Below, one piece after another: positions 1-6,724 of a stretch of DNA of 14,663 bases. Below the pieces are notes generated by a model. It did not search any database and had not been told where the DNA came from. It worked only from the letters and a program-made list of their open reading frames with translations. The position numbers and the translations under genes are program-made. Location: assembly GCA_030146745.1 (NCBI GenBank), contig JASLBD010000265.1:1-14663 (forward strand), in the 5' to 3' direction. The DNA is from Allosphingosinicella sp. (GTDB lineage: Bacteria > Pseudomonadota > Alphaproteobacteria > Sphingomonadales > Sphingomonadaceae). Position 1 is the stretch's first letter; each line of letters opens with the position of its first letter.

Positions 1-929
1 TCGACCTCGAGGAACAGGAAATTGCCGCCGCCCGACCGCACCTTGCTGACGATGGGGGAGGCGGCGAGGAGGCCGGCGAGCCGGTCCCGCTCGGCCTTGA
101 TTCGAGCGATCCGCTCCCGATGGACGGCCCGGCGCGAGGGAGCCAGTGCCGACATCGCCGCTTCTATCGACAGGCTCGGAAGCGGATAGGGCGGCAAGGC
201 GCGCGTGAGAAGTGCGATCGTCTCCGGATGGCCGATCGCGCAGCCGACCCGCGCACCGGCGAGTCCATAGGCCTTGGACAAGGTTCGCAGGACGACGATA
301 TTCTCGTTCGAGGCGGCCCGCCCCGCAGCGCTCTGCTGCTCCGAGAACTCGATATAGGCTTCGTCGACCACGACGATGGTGTTCGGCAAAGCCGCGCGGA
401 CCTTGTCGACATCGGCCAGTGGGACCGGGTTGCCGGTCGGGTTGTTCGGAGCGCAGATGAAGGCGAGCTTCAGCTCCGGCTCGCCCTCCGCGGCGGCGAT
501 GAAGGCGTTCGGTTCGAAGTCGAAGTTCGGGTCGAGCGGCGCTTCGAGGATCCGAGCCCCCTGCAGCCGCGCGAAATGAGCGTAAGCCGAGAAAGTGGGC
601 GTGCATATCGACACGGCATCGATCGCGGGCCGGCAGAAGGTACGGACGAGAATGTCGATGGCATCGTCGGCGCCGCGGGTGACCACGAGGCTTTCGGGCG
701 AAACGCCGTAGAGCGCCGCCATCGCCTTCTTCAGGCGCTCAGGCTGCGGCTCCGGGTAGCGGTTGAGACCGGCCGCGAGGGCGCCTTCCGCCAATGGCGC
801 ATAGGGGTTTTCGTTCGCGTCCAGCTTGATCGCGTCGCTTCCGAAAGCGTCATCGGCATTGGCCGCGATGTCGAACTCCGGGAGGGCGAGGATTTCGGGC
901 CGGGCCAGCCGATTGGCAAGCGAGCTCAT
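1..929 (-). CDS. hisC: Histidinol-phosphate aminotransferase, C-terminus cut by window edge
   Basis: PLP-dependent class I/II aminotransferase that converts imidazole-acetol phosphate to histidinol phosphate in histidine biosynthesis (cytoplasm). The minus-strand frame from ATG at 929 runs open to base 3, about 309 codons. The family is usually 350-370 residues, so roughly 50 C-terminal residues lie beyond the window. Visible hallmarks are KLDANENPY near residue 36, the RYPEPQ segment near 57, APNNPTGNP near 160 (phosphate and cofactor region), VVDEAYIEF near 187, and the PLP lysine in TLSKAYGLAGAR at about residue 219. The start codon overlaps the hisD stop as ATGA, which implies translational coupling. 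It is the last visible gene of the TrpR-like/hisG/hisD/hisC operon. Other class I aminotransferases are possible in principle, but motifs and context both point to HisC. Confidence 0.95.
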   Translation of the reverse strand, partial: MSSLANRLARPEILALPEFDIAANADDAFGSDAIKLDANENPYAPLAEGALAAGLNRYPEPQPERLKKAMAALYGVSPESLVVTRGADDAIDILVRTFCRPAIDAVSICTPTFSAYAHFARLQGARILEAPLDPNFDFEPNAFIAAAEGEPELKLAFICAPNNPTGNPVPLADVDKVRAALPNTIVVVDEAYIEFSEQQSAAGRAASNENIVVLRTLSKAYGLAGARVGCAIGHPETIALLTRALPPYPLPSLSIEAAMSALAPSRRAVHRERIARIKAERDRLAGLLAASPIVSKVRSGGGNFLFLEV

Positions 930-2224
930 GGCAGCGCCTCCGCCAGCCGTGCATCGGCGGCTCGGGCGTGCGCCTCCAGTCCTTCGAGGCGCGCCAGGGC
1001 GGCCGCCGGGCCGGCGAGGCTGCGGGCGGCCTTCGGGGTGACGGTCTGGACGCCGATCGCCTTGAGGAAGGTGTGGACCGAAACGCCGCTCCAGGCCCGC
1101 GCCGCTCCGTCGGTGGGAAGGACGTGGCTCGATCCGGCGAGGTAATCGCCGAAGGTCTCCGCCGCGCCATAGCCGGCGAAGACGGCGCCGGCGTTGCGGA
1201 TCCCAGCGATCAGGGGCTCGGGATCGGCCACGGCAAGCGACAGATGCTCGGGCGCGTAGAGGTTGGCGATCCCAACCGCTTCCGCGAGATCGGCACAAAG
1301 GATGATCCGCGCCTCCGCGAGCGACGCCTCGGCGACGTCGCGGCGGGGCAGGGTGGCGAGCTGCGCCGCCACCTCCGCCCGCACCGCCTCCGCGAGTGCG
1401 GCGTCGGGCGTGACGAGAAGGACCTGCGCCGAGCGATCGTGCTCGGCCTGGCCGAGCAGGTCGGCGGCGACCGTCGTGGGCCGGGCGCCGGAGTCCGCGA
1501 CGACCAGAAGCTCGCTAGGGCCGGCGGGCATGTCGAGAGCCGGGCCGCCGGGGAGCGAGGCGACGAAGCTCTTGGCTTCGGCGACCCAGGCGTTGCCGGG
1601 CCCGCATATCTTGTCGACCCGAGGGATGTCGCCGGCGCCGAAGGCGAGGGCGGCGATCGCCTGCGCTCCGCCGGCGGTCCATACCGTGTCGATCCCGCAC
1701 ATTTGCGCCGCGAGGGCGATGACCGGATCCAGCCCGCCTTCAGGCCGAGGCGGAGTGACTGTCACTATTTCGCCCACGCCCGCCGCCCGCGCCGGCAAGG
1801 CCAGCATGAGCAGGGTCGAGAAGAGCGGAGTCCCGCCGCCCGGAACGTAGAGCCCGATCCGGTCGATGGCGCGCCAGAGCTTGCGCACCGTGAGACCCGG
1901 CATCGTCTCCATCTTATGCTCGGCGGGACGGCTGCCCTCGTGGAAGGCGCGGATGTTGGCGGCGGCGAGCTCGATCGCCTCGACCTGGCCGGGCGCCAGG
2001 ATCCGCCGGGCCTGCTCGGCGACGGGCGCGACCGGAACGAGCCGCGGCACCTCGCCGTCGAGCCGAAGCGCCTGGGCGGTAAGCCCGGTCCAGCCGCGGC
2101 TCCGAATGTCCTCGACGATCGCCCGCACCGCCGCCTGCAAGGCGGGATCGCTGCGCTGCGCCGGCCGGGCCAGCGCCGCGCGCCGCCCCGCGGCGTCGAG
2201 CCGGTTCCAATCGAACGTCTTCAC
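926..2224 (-). CDS. hisD: Histidinol dehydrogenase
   Basis: Zinc- and NAD-dependent enzyme that oxidises L-histidinol in two steps to L-histidine, the last reactions of the pathway. It has 432 residues, typical for the family. Features seen include VPGGGTPLFSTLLM (substrate/NAD region, near residue 127), TVWTAGGAQAIAALAFG, KICGPGNAWVAEAK, DMPAGPSELLVVAD, the Gln and His zinc ligands in GQAEHDRS, the catalytic Glu-His in LYAPEHLSLAV, the Asp of FGDYLAGSSHVLPT and a C-terminal His in LEAHARAAD. The start is GTG at 2224, which overlaps the hisG stop as GTGA; no upstream in-frame start fits better. Its stop overlaps hisC as ATGA. Both overlaps point to one co-translated mRNA. Confidence 0.96.
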   Translation of the reverse strand: MKTFDWNRLDAAGRRAALARPAQRSDPALQAAVRAIVEDIRSRGWTGLTAQALRLDGEVPRLVPVAPVAEQARRILAPGQVEAIELAAANIRAFHEGSRPAEHKMETMPGLTVRKLWRAIDRIGLYVPGGGTPLFSTLLMLALPARAAGVGEIVTVTPPRPEGGLDPVIALAAQMCGIDTVWTAGGAQAIAALAFGAGDIPRVDKICGPGNAWVAEAKSFVASLPGGPALDMPAGPSELLVVADSGARPTTVAADLLGQAEHDRSAQVLLVTPDAALAEAVRAEVAAQLATLPRRDVAEASLAEARIILCADLAEAVGIANLYAPEHLSLAVADPEPLIAGIRNAGAVFAGYGAAETFGDYLAGSSHVLPTDGAARAWSGVSVHTFLKAIGVQTVTPKAARSLAGPAAALARLEGLEAHARAADARLAEALP

Positions 2225-3111
2225 AGCATCATCTTTTCGATGGGAAGGACGAGGATCGCGGAAGCGCCGGCGGCCTTGAGCTTCTGGAGTGTCTCCCAGA
2301 AGACCGATTCCTGGCAGACGGCGTGGACCGCGAAATGCCCGGCGCGGCCGTGGAGGGGCAGGATGGTCGGAGCCTCGGCGCCGGGGAGTAGGGCGGTGAT
2401 CTTCTTCAGCGACTCGCCCGGGGCGTTCAGCATGATATATTTGGACTCCTTGGTCGCGAGCACGCCTTCGATCCGGCTCAGCAGCCGCCCGGCCTGCTCG
2501 CTCTTCGCGTCCGAAAAGGGTCTACCGGTGCGGATCAGGACCGCCTCGCTGTCGAACACGGTCTCGACCGCGCGAAGGCCGTTCGCCTCGAGGGTGGCGC
2601 CGGTGGAGACGAGGTCGCAGATGAAGGGCGCGATCTGCAGCCTCGGCGCCAGCTCCACCGCGCCGTTCATCTTGACCACCGTCGCCGTGACATGGTTCCG
2701 GTCCAGGAAGCGCTGGACGATTCGGGGATAAGTCGTCGCGATTCGCGCGCCCTGCAGCGAGGCGGGGCCCGCATAAGCGACGGATTCGGGGGCTGCCAGC
2801 TTCAGGGTGCAGCGGCCGAAACCGAGCGGCGCGACGACCTCCACCCGCGGCACGACCTCGCCGAGCGCGAATTCCTCGAGGACGTTCTCCCCGACGATCC
2901 CGAACTCGCAGACGCCGTCGCCGACGAAGGTCGGGATGTCGTCGTCGCGCACCAGCATCAGGTCCGCCGGGAAATTCTCGACCCGCGCGGTGAGCGCGTT
3001 GCGGCCGTTCTGGATCCGAAGGCCGGAATCCTTGAGCAGGCCCACGCTGTAGTCGGAGAGCCGGCCGGACTTCTGGATGGCGATGTGGAGGCGGGTCTCG
3101 TCAACGAGCAT
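2221..3111 (-). CDS. hisG: ATP phosphoribosyltransferase, long (self-regulated) form
   Basis: Catalyses the first committed step of histidine synthesis, condensing ATP with PRPP. From ATG at 3111 the protein has 296 residues. The catalytic part runs from LHIAIQKSGRLSD (about residue 8) to the PRPP-binding DLVSTGATLEANGL. It continues with KYIMLNAPGESLKKITALLPG and a closing AGASAILVLPIEKMM, which is the C-terminal ACT-like regulatory domain of the long HisG class (E. coli type, about 299 aa). Long HisG is feedback-inhibited by histidine and does not need HisZ. The frame is open further upstream, but that part overlaps the preceding gene in another frame, and MLVDETRLHIAIQ is the natural N-terminus, preceded by a G-rich stretch. 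The start lies inside the 3' end of the TrpR-like gene (11-bp overlap). From memory, many sphingomonads carry the short form instead, so the long form is notable. Confidence 0.95.
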   Translation of the reverse strand: MLVDETRLHIAIQKSGRLSDYSVGLLKDSGLRIQNGRNALTARVENFPADLMLVRDDDIPTFVGDGVCEFGIVGENVLEEFALGEVVPRVEVVAPLGFGRCTLKLAAPESVAYAGPASLQGARIATTYPRIVQRFLDRNHVTATVVKMNGAVELAPRLQIAPFICDLVSTGATLEANGLRAVETVFDSEAVLIRTGRPFSDAKSEQAGRLLSRIEGVLATKESKYIMLNAPGESLKKITALLPGAEAPTILPLHGRAGHFAVHAVCQESVFWETLQKLKAAGASAILVLPIEKMML

Positions 3112-3427
3112 CGCCGCCCCCCATCGCGTCGATCGCCCGCCGATAGCCCCCGTTGCGCTCCTCGCGCAGGAAGCGCGCGACCCGGACCACTGTGGTCGTG
3201 CTGACCCCGGTGGCGTCGTGGATTTCGCGGTAGGAGAGGCCGGTTCCATCGAGCAGCCGCGCGACGTGCCAGCGCTCGGCCAAGGTACGGATTTCCGCCG
3301 GGGTGCACAGGTCGATCAGAAGCCGTTCCATCTCGGACGCGGTCTCGGGCGTCAGCAATGCCGCGCACAATTCGGCGGTGAGCACATCGGGGTCGCGCGT
3401 CGGCGAGATGGGGGGACTGTCGGCCAT
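3101..3427 (-). CDS. TrpR/YerC-like DNA-binding regulator heading the his operon
   Basis: Small helical regulator of the TrpR superfamily (YerC/YecD type), 108 residues from ATG at 3427. The core has LCTPAEIRTLAERWHVARLL followed by the helix-turn-helix LSYREIHDATGVSTTTVVRV. Aligned without gaps to E. coli TrpR as recalled, the Thr44, Arg54 and Arg84 equivalents (tryptophan pocket or its vicinity) are retained, while Gly85 and Ser88 are replaced by Val and Phe, so the ligand may differ. It overlaps hisG by 11 bp and is first in the operon. A trp-operator-like palindrome sits 13 nt upstream of its ATG. I infer an autoregulated repressor of the his genes, possibly sensing histidine or an aromatic amino acid. 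An alternative GTG start at 3451 would give 116 residues but would lie within the palindrome; a weak GGA eight bases before the ATG favours 3427. The symbol is left empty because no validated orthologue name is certain. Confidence 0.85.
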   Translation of the reverse strand: MADSPPISPTRDPDVLTAELCAALLTPETASEMERLLIDLCTPAEIRTLAERWHVARLLDGTGLSYREIHDATGVSTTTVVRVARFLREERNGGYRRAIDAMGGGDAR

Positions 3428-3440
3428 GTTTTTGTTCCAA

Positions 3441-3460
3441 CGTATTAGCACGCTGGTACG
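3441..3460 (-). promoter_or_regulatory. trp-operator-like palindrome upstream of the TrpR-like gene
   Basis: On the minus strand this reads CGTACCAGCGTGCTAATACG. It is an interrupted palindrome, CGTA..AGC..GCT..TACG, with 7 of 10 base pairs self-complementary. Against the E. coli trp operator core as recalled (GAACTAGTTAACTAGTAC with flanking CG) it matches 13 of 20 positions, including both outer arms. It lies 13 nt before the ATG of the TrpR-like gene, where bound protein would block initiation or early transcription. No convincing -35/-10 pair was found around it. Functional assignment is inference. Confidence 0.5.
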
Positions 3461-3544
3461 CCCCTAGGGAATTCGGACGTCTGAGGCAAGTCGCTTATTG
3501 CCGGTGACCCTTGATCCGACGGGATTTTTCAAACCGCCCCGGTA

Positions 3545-4195
3545 ATGCTAGAGAGCCGGTTTGTGACGGCATTTGGCTCAATAGACAGGCTGGAGGGAAC
3601 CGAGGGGCTGCTTGCCTCGATCGAGCACAGCCCGATTGCCTCGGTGATCACCGACGCCCGGTTGCCGGACAATCCGATCGTGGCGGTGAATCGCGGCTTC
3701 TGCGAGCTGACAGGCTATGACCGGGAGGAAATCGTCGGCCGCAACTGCCGGTTCCTGGCTGGCCCCGATACCGAGCCCGACGCCCGTGCGAGCCTTCGAC
3801 GCGCGGTGGCGGAAGGTCGGCCCGCGCTCGTCGAGCTCACCAATTATCGCAAGGATGGAAGCGCATTCCTCAATGCGGTGATGATCGCGCCCGTGATCGG
3901 GGAGGGCCGCGAAGTCGCTTATTTCCTCGGCTCGCAGATGGACGTCGGCGCCGGCGCCAGGCTCTCCGCTCCGCGCCGGCAGCGGGCGGAGGAACTGGTG
4001 CGCGCGCTCACCCCGCGCCAGCTCCAGGTGCTCGAGCATATGATCGCGGGCTATCGCAACAAGCAGATCGCCGGCTTCCTCGCCATCGACGAGAAGACGG
4101 TGAAGATGCATCGCGCCAGCCTCCTGACGAGGCTCGGCATCGGCAGCTCCGCCGAAGCGATCCGAATCGGGGTCGAGGCCGGAGTTCGGCTTTAG
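3545..4195 (+). CDS. EL222-type blue-light-activated LOV-HTH transcription factor
   Basis: A short flavin photoreceptor fused to a LuxR-type DNA-binding domain. LOV core at residues about 25-133: ASIEHSPIASVITD, LTGYDREEIVGRNCRFLAG with the photoadduct cysteine at residue 68, flavin-contacting Asn100 and Asn110, and the FLGSQ strand with Gln131. The linker (134-150) leads to a HTH at 155-199, LTPRQLQVLEHMIAGYRNKQ then EKTVKMHRASLLTRLGI. The architecture, the 216-residue length and the GRNCRFLAG variant (Ala where plant LOV domains have Gln) match EL222 of Erythrobacter litoralis. In that protein light releases the HTH from the LOV sheet, allowing dimerisation and DNA binding. ATG at 3545 lacks a good Shine-Dalgarno; GTG at 3563, seven bases after GAGAG, is an alternative start giving 210 residues. 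It is divergent from the his operon and convergent with the isoprenoid operon, next to carotenoid genes it may control (inference). Confidence 0.92.
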   Translation: MLESRFVTAFGSIDRLEGTEGLLASIEHSPIASVITDARLPDNPIVAVNRGFCELTGYDREEIVGRNCRFLAGPDTEPDARASLRRAVAEGRPALVELTNYRKDGSAFLNAVMIAPVIGEGREVAYFLGSQMDVGAGARLSAPRRQRAEELVRALTPRQLQVLEHMIAGYRNKQIAGFLAIDEKTVKMHRASLLTRLGIGSSAEAIRIGVEAGVRL

Positions 4196-4217
4196 GGCAT
4201 TGAGGGTTGGGTTTGAT

Positions 4218-4307
4218 CGTCATCCCGGACTTGATCCGGGATCCATCTTCTTCAACCGCTTGCGAAGGAGGAGGAAAGGTGGATGCCGGATCAAGTCCGG
4301 CATGACG
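4218..4307. repeat. Long imperfect inverted repeat (sphingomonad-type palindromic element)
   Basis: Two 28-bp arms, 4218-4245 and 4280-4307, are inverted copies differing at about two positions and separated by a 34-nt loop. Each arm contains CGTCAT.CCGGACTTGATCC or its complement, itself partly palindromic. It lies between the convergent LOV-HTH and ispA-type genes, filling most of the 155-bp gap. RNA from either strand could fold into a long hairpin that might end transcription from both sides. No run of T follows, so this would not be a classical intrinsic terminator. The GTCATCCCGG core recurs at 12221-12248. Confidence 0.85.
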
Positions 4308-4350
4308 AACGCAGCAGCCTGATCCCAGCAATCTCTGGATGGTCCCGGCC

Positions 4351-5262
4351 CTAATGGTCCCGGCTGATCGCGAAGCGGGCGATCGCCGCGAGCAGGTCGG
4401 CGTCGCGGCCGAAGTCCTGGAGATGCTCGATCGCCTGATCGACGAGCAGGCGCGCCTGGCGCCGGGCACGCTCGACTCCGAGCATGGTGACGAAGGTGAC
4501 CTTGCCCTGATCGTCGTCCTTGCGAAGCCTCTTGCCCACCCGGGCTTCGTCGCCGCCAAGGTCGAGCAGATCGTCCGCCATCTGGAAGGCGAGGCCGAGG
4601 CAATGGGCGTAGCCGCGAAGGCTGGTGCGCGCCTCGGCCGAGGCCTGGCCCATGATCGCTCCGGCTTCGATGCACCAGCCGATCAGGGCGCCCGTCTTGA
4701 GCCGCTGGAGGCGGGTGATGGAGTCGAGGTCGAGCGCCTCGGCGGGGAACAGGTCGAGCATCTGGCCGCCCGCCATTCCGCCGGCGCCGGCGGCGCGGGC
4801 GAGTTCGCAGACCAGCTCCGCCCGGATGTCGCCGGAGACGGGCATGGCCGGATCGCCCAATATCTCGAAAGCGAGCGCCAGCAGGGCGTCGCCGGCAAGC
4901 ACCGCCGTGGCCTCGTCATAGGCGCGGTGGACGGTGGGCTTGCCTCGGCGCAGGTCGTCGTCGTCCATGCAGGGGAGATCGTCGTGGATCAGCGAATGGA
5001 CGTGGACGCATTCTACCGCGAGGCCGGCCCGTATCGCGCTCTCCCGCGCCACCCCGAAGAGCCCCGAAGAGGCGATGGTGAGGAGCGGACGGAGCCTCTT
5101 GCCGCCGCCGACGGCGGCGTAGCGCATCGCCTGGTAGAGGCGGCGGCGCGGATCGGGAGGATCGGGCAGGATCGCCTCGAACAAGGCGTCGATGTCGGCG
5201 GCCGCTCGGCGCATCGAGGGGCCGAGGACGACCGCGGCCCGGACGCTGTCGATCATCGTCAT
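4351..5262 (-). CDS. ispA: IspA-type short-chain isoprenyl diphosphate synthase (FPP or GGPP synthase)
   Basis: Class I trans-prenyltransferase of 303 residues (E. coli IspA has 299) that condenses IPP with allylic diphosphates. Seen: GGGKRLRPLL (about residue 52), the first aspartate-rich motif DDLPCMDDDDLRRGKPTVH (D94, D95, D100), AGDALLALAFEIL, GGQMLDL, KTGALIGWC, the second motif FQMADDLLDL, and a C-terminus AIARFAISRDH like that of IspA. The fifth residue before the first motif, a product-length determinant, is His89 where E. coli IspA has Tyr, so product length (C15 or C20) cannot be fixed by eye. The ATG at 5262 overlaps the ispH stop as ATGA. Overall resemblance is to farnesyl diphosphate synthase; the setting beside carotenoid genes makes a CrtE role possible. 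If it makes FPP only, a separate GGPP synthase must exist outside the window. Confidence 0.88.
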   Translation of the reverse strand: MTMIDSVRAAVVLGPSMRRAAADIDALFEAILPDPPDPRRRLYQAMRYAAVGGGKRLRPLLTIASSGLFGVARESAIRAGLAVECVHVHSLIHDDLPCMDDDDLRRGKPTVHRAYDEATAVLAGDALLALAFEILGDPAMPVSGDIRAELVCELARAAGAGGMAGGQMLDLFPAEALDLDSITRLQRLKTGALIGWCIEAGAIMGQASAEARTSLRGYAHCLGLAFQMADDLLDLGGDEARVGKRLRKDDDQGKVTFVTMLGVERARRQARLLVDQAIEHLQDFGRDADLLAAIARFAISRDH

Positions 5263-6218
5263 CCGATCGCCACCCGCTTGAACTCGGTGGTTTCCTCAAC
5301 GGCGCTCACCTCTTCGATGCGCAGGCGGTAGCTTGGCCTCAGTGCCTCCAATATCTCCTCGACGACGCTTTCCGGAGTCGAGGCCGCCGCGGTGATCCCC
5401 AGCGACCCGCTGCGCGGGAGCCGCGACCAGTCGAGCTCCTCGGGTCCTGCAATGCGCTGGACCGAGGAGCAGCCGGCCGCGACCGCGAGCTCGGCGAGGC
5501 GGCAGGCGTTGGAGGAGAAGCTCTCCCCGGCGACGATCATGGCGTCGGCGCGCGCGGCGATGGCCCGGACCGCGGCCTGCCGGTTGGTCGTCGCATAGCA
5601 GATGTCGCCGGCGGCGGGCCGGGCGACGTGCGGGAAACGCGCATCGAGCGCCGCGATCACCTCTTCCGCCTCGTCGACCGAATAAGTGGTCTGGACGGCG
5701 AGGGCGAGCCGCTTGCTGGCGGGGAAGGGGAGGGCACGGACGTCGGCGGCGCCACGGATCACGGAGACGGCGCCCGCCGGCGCATGGCCGAGCGTACCGA
5801 CGATCTCCGGATGCCCGTCATGCCCGAGGAGGAGGACGTGGCGGCCGGTGCGATGGTGGCGTTCCACCTCGCGATGGACCTTGGCGACGAGCGGGCAAAC
5901 GGCGTCGTAGAAGATGAGGCCGCGCTCCGCCGCCTCCTCGCGCACGGCGGGCTCGACCCCGTGCGCCGAGAGGATGACGACGGCGCCTTCGGGCACCTCG
6001 TCCAGCTCCTCGACGAAGACGGCGCCCTCCGCTTCCAGCGCCCTCACCACCCGCAGATTATGGACGATCGGCCGGCGCACATAGACCGGCGCGCCATGGA
6101 CCCCGAGCGCGTCGCGCACCGCCTGGATCGCCCGCCTCACGCCCGCGCAGAAGCCGCGAGGCGCGGCGAGCAATATGTCGAGGCGAGGAAGGCCTGTACG
6201 GGCGTCAGAGTCGATCAT
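5259..6218 (-). CDS. ispH: 4-hydroxy-3-methylbut-2-enyl diphosphate reductase
   Basis: Iron-sulfur enzyme of the last MEP-pathway step, producing IPP and DMAPP. It has 319 residues from ATG at 6218 (E. coli 316). The three cluster cysteines are visible: Cys24 in APRGFCAGVRRAI, Cys108 in DAVCPLVAKVH and Cys207 in GDICYATTNRQ. Substrate residues include His53 (PIVHN), His86 (SAHGV), and His136 and Glu138 in GHDGHPEIVG. AAGGA four bases before ATG 6218 supports this start over an upstream in-frame ATG at 6278, which would add about 20 atypical residues. Its stop overlaps the ispA-type gene by four bases, coupling precursor production to chain elongation. It lies downstream of the DUF2141 gene after a 63-nt gap. 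Confidence 0.96.
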   Translation of the reverse strand: MIDSDARTGLPRLDILLAAPRGFCAGVRRAIQAVRDALGVHGAPVYVRRPIVHNLRVVRALEAEGAVFVEELDEVPEGAVVILSAHGVEPAVREEAAERGLIFYDAVCPLVAKVHREVERHHRTGRHVLLLGHDGHPEIVGTLGHAPAGAVSVIRGAADVRALPFPASKRLALAVQTTYSVDEAEEVIAALDARFPHVARPAAGDICYATTNRQAAVRAIAARADAMIVAGESFSSNACRLAELAVAAGCSSVQRIAGPEELDWSRLPRSGSLGITAAASTPESVVEEILEALRPSYRLRIEEVSAVEETTEFKRVAIG

Positions 6219-6233
6219 CGCTTCCTTGCTCGT

Positions 6234-6261
6234 CGCCCCCGCCGCGAAACTAGGGGGGGCG
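6234..6261 (-). promoter_or_regulatory. GC-rich hairpin in the ispH leader
   Basis: The arms CGCCCCC (6234-6240) and GGGGGCG (6255-6261) can pair perfectly over seven base pairs around a 14-nt loop. The hairpin ends about eight bases before the ispH Shine-Dalgarno, in the short gap after the DUF2141 stop codon. It could separate the expression levels of the two genes, by partial termination or mRNA processing. There is no T-run, and chance is a fair alternative in DNA this GC-rich. Confidence 0.3.
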
Positions 6262-6281
6262 GAGAAGCGAATCCACATGGA

Positions 6282-6710
6282 CTAAAGCAGGTATTGCATG
6301 CGGACGGTCTCGCGAGTGAAGCCCGGCCTCAGATCGATGAGCACCTGCCGGAACTTCGGCGCCCCGAAGCGCACCACCGGATTCCGCGAAAAGCCGAAGC
6401 CCTCGCGCGGGATGCCGATCAGCACGTCCAGCTTCCGGTTGCGGTTCTCGTCGTGAAAGATCGCAACGGCATAGCCGCCCGGCGCGAGGCCCGTGATCCG
6501 GATCGGCCCGGTGGTCGCGGGCGCGCTGCGGGTCACCGCGCGGGGGTCCTTCTTGCAGTCGGGGAAGTGCGCCGGCTCCCGGGTCAGGCAGAGATGCAGC
6601 ACCCCCTTCTTGTTGCGCAGCTTCTCGATCGAAATCTCGATGTCGGCGGTCGGGCCCCTGGCTGCGGCGAGGGTGAGCAGGAAAGGCGCGAGGAGCAGGT
6701 ATCTGGACAT
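6282..6710 (-). CDS. Secreted DUF2141 family protein
   Basis: 142 residues with an N-terminal signal peptide (MSRYLLLAPFLLTLAAARG, likely cleaved near residue 18-22) and one small beta-rich domain. The family signature GGYAVAIFHDENRNRKLD (about residues 78-95) followed by GIPREGFGFSRN marks DUF2141. Two cysteines, Cys41 and Cys52, could form a disulfide in the periplasm. The biochemical function of DUF2141 is unknown. Here it opens the ispH-ispA transcription unit and is divergent from crtY across 62 bp, so it is probably co-expressed with isoprenoid and carotenoid genes. A role in handling carotenoids or membrane lipids in the envelope is only a guess from context. The start at 6710 is the only one that retains the whole signal peptide. 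Confidence 0.85.
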   Translation of the reverse strand: MSRYLLLAPFLLTLAAARGPTADIEISIEKLRNKKGVLHLCLTREPAHFPDCKKDPRAVTRSAPATTGPIRITGLAPGGYAVAIFHDENRNRKLDVLIGIPREGFGFSRNPVVRFGAPKFRQVLIDLRPGFTRETVRMQYLL

Positions 6711-6724
6711 AGCGCGCCGCGCTA
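6710..6724. promoter_or_regulatory. Perfect palindrome in the divergent DUF2141/crtY control region
   Basis: TAGCGCGCCGCGCTA has two perfect 7-bp inverted arms around a single central base. It touches the DUF2141 start codon and lies within the only 62-bp non-coding stretch from which both the DUF2141-ispH-ispA and the crtYIBX units must be expressed. A second perfect palindrome, GCCATATGGC, is at 6744-6753. Either could be a regulator's operator; no known motif is recognised and GC-rich chance matches are common. Confidence 0.35.

Noticed and set aside
968..2731. A 587-codon open frame on the plus strand opposite hisD and hisG
   Set aside because: It is antisense to two well-identified genes, shows no protein-family motif, and is Arg/Gly-rich as expected from the mirror frame of high-GC coding DNA.
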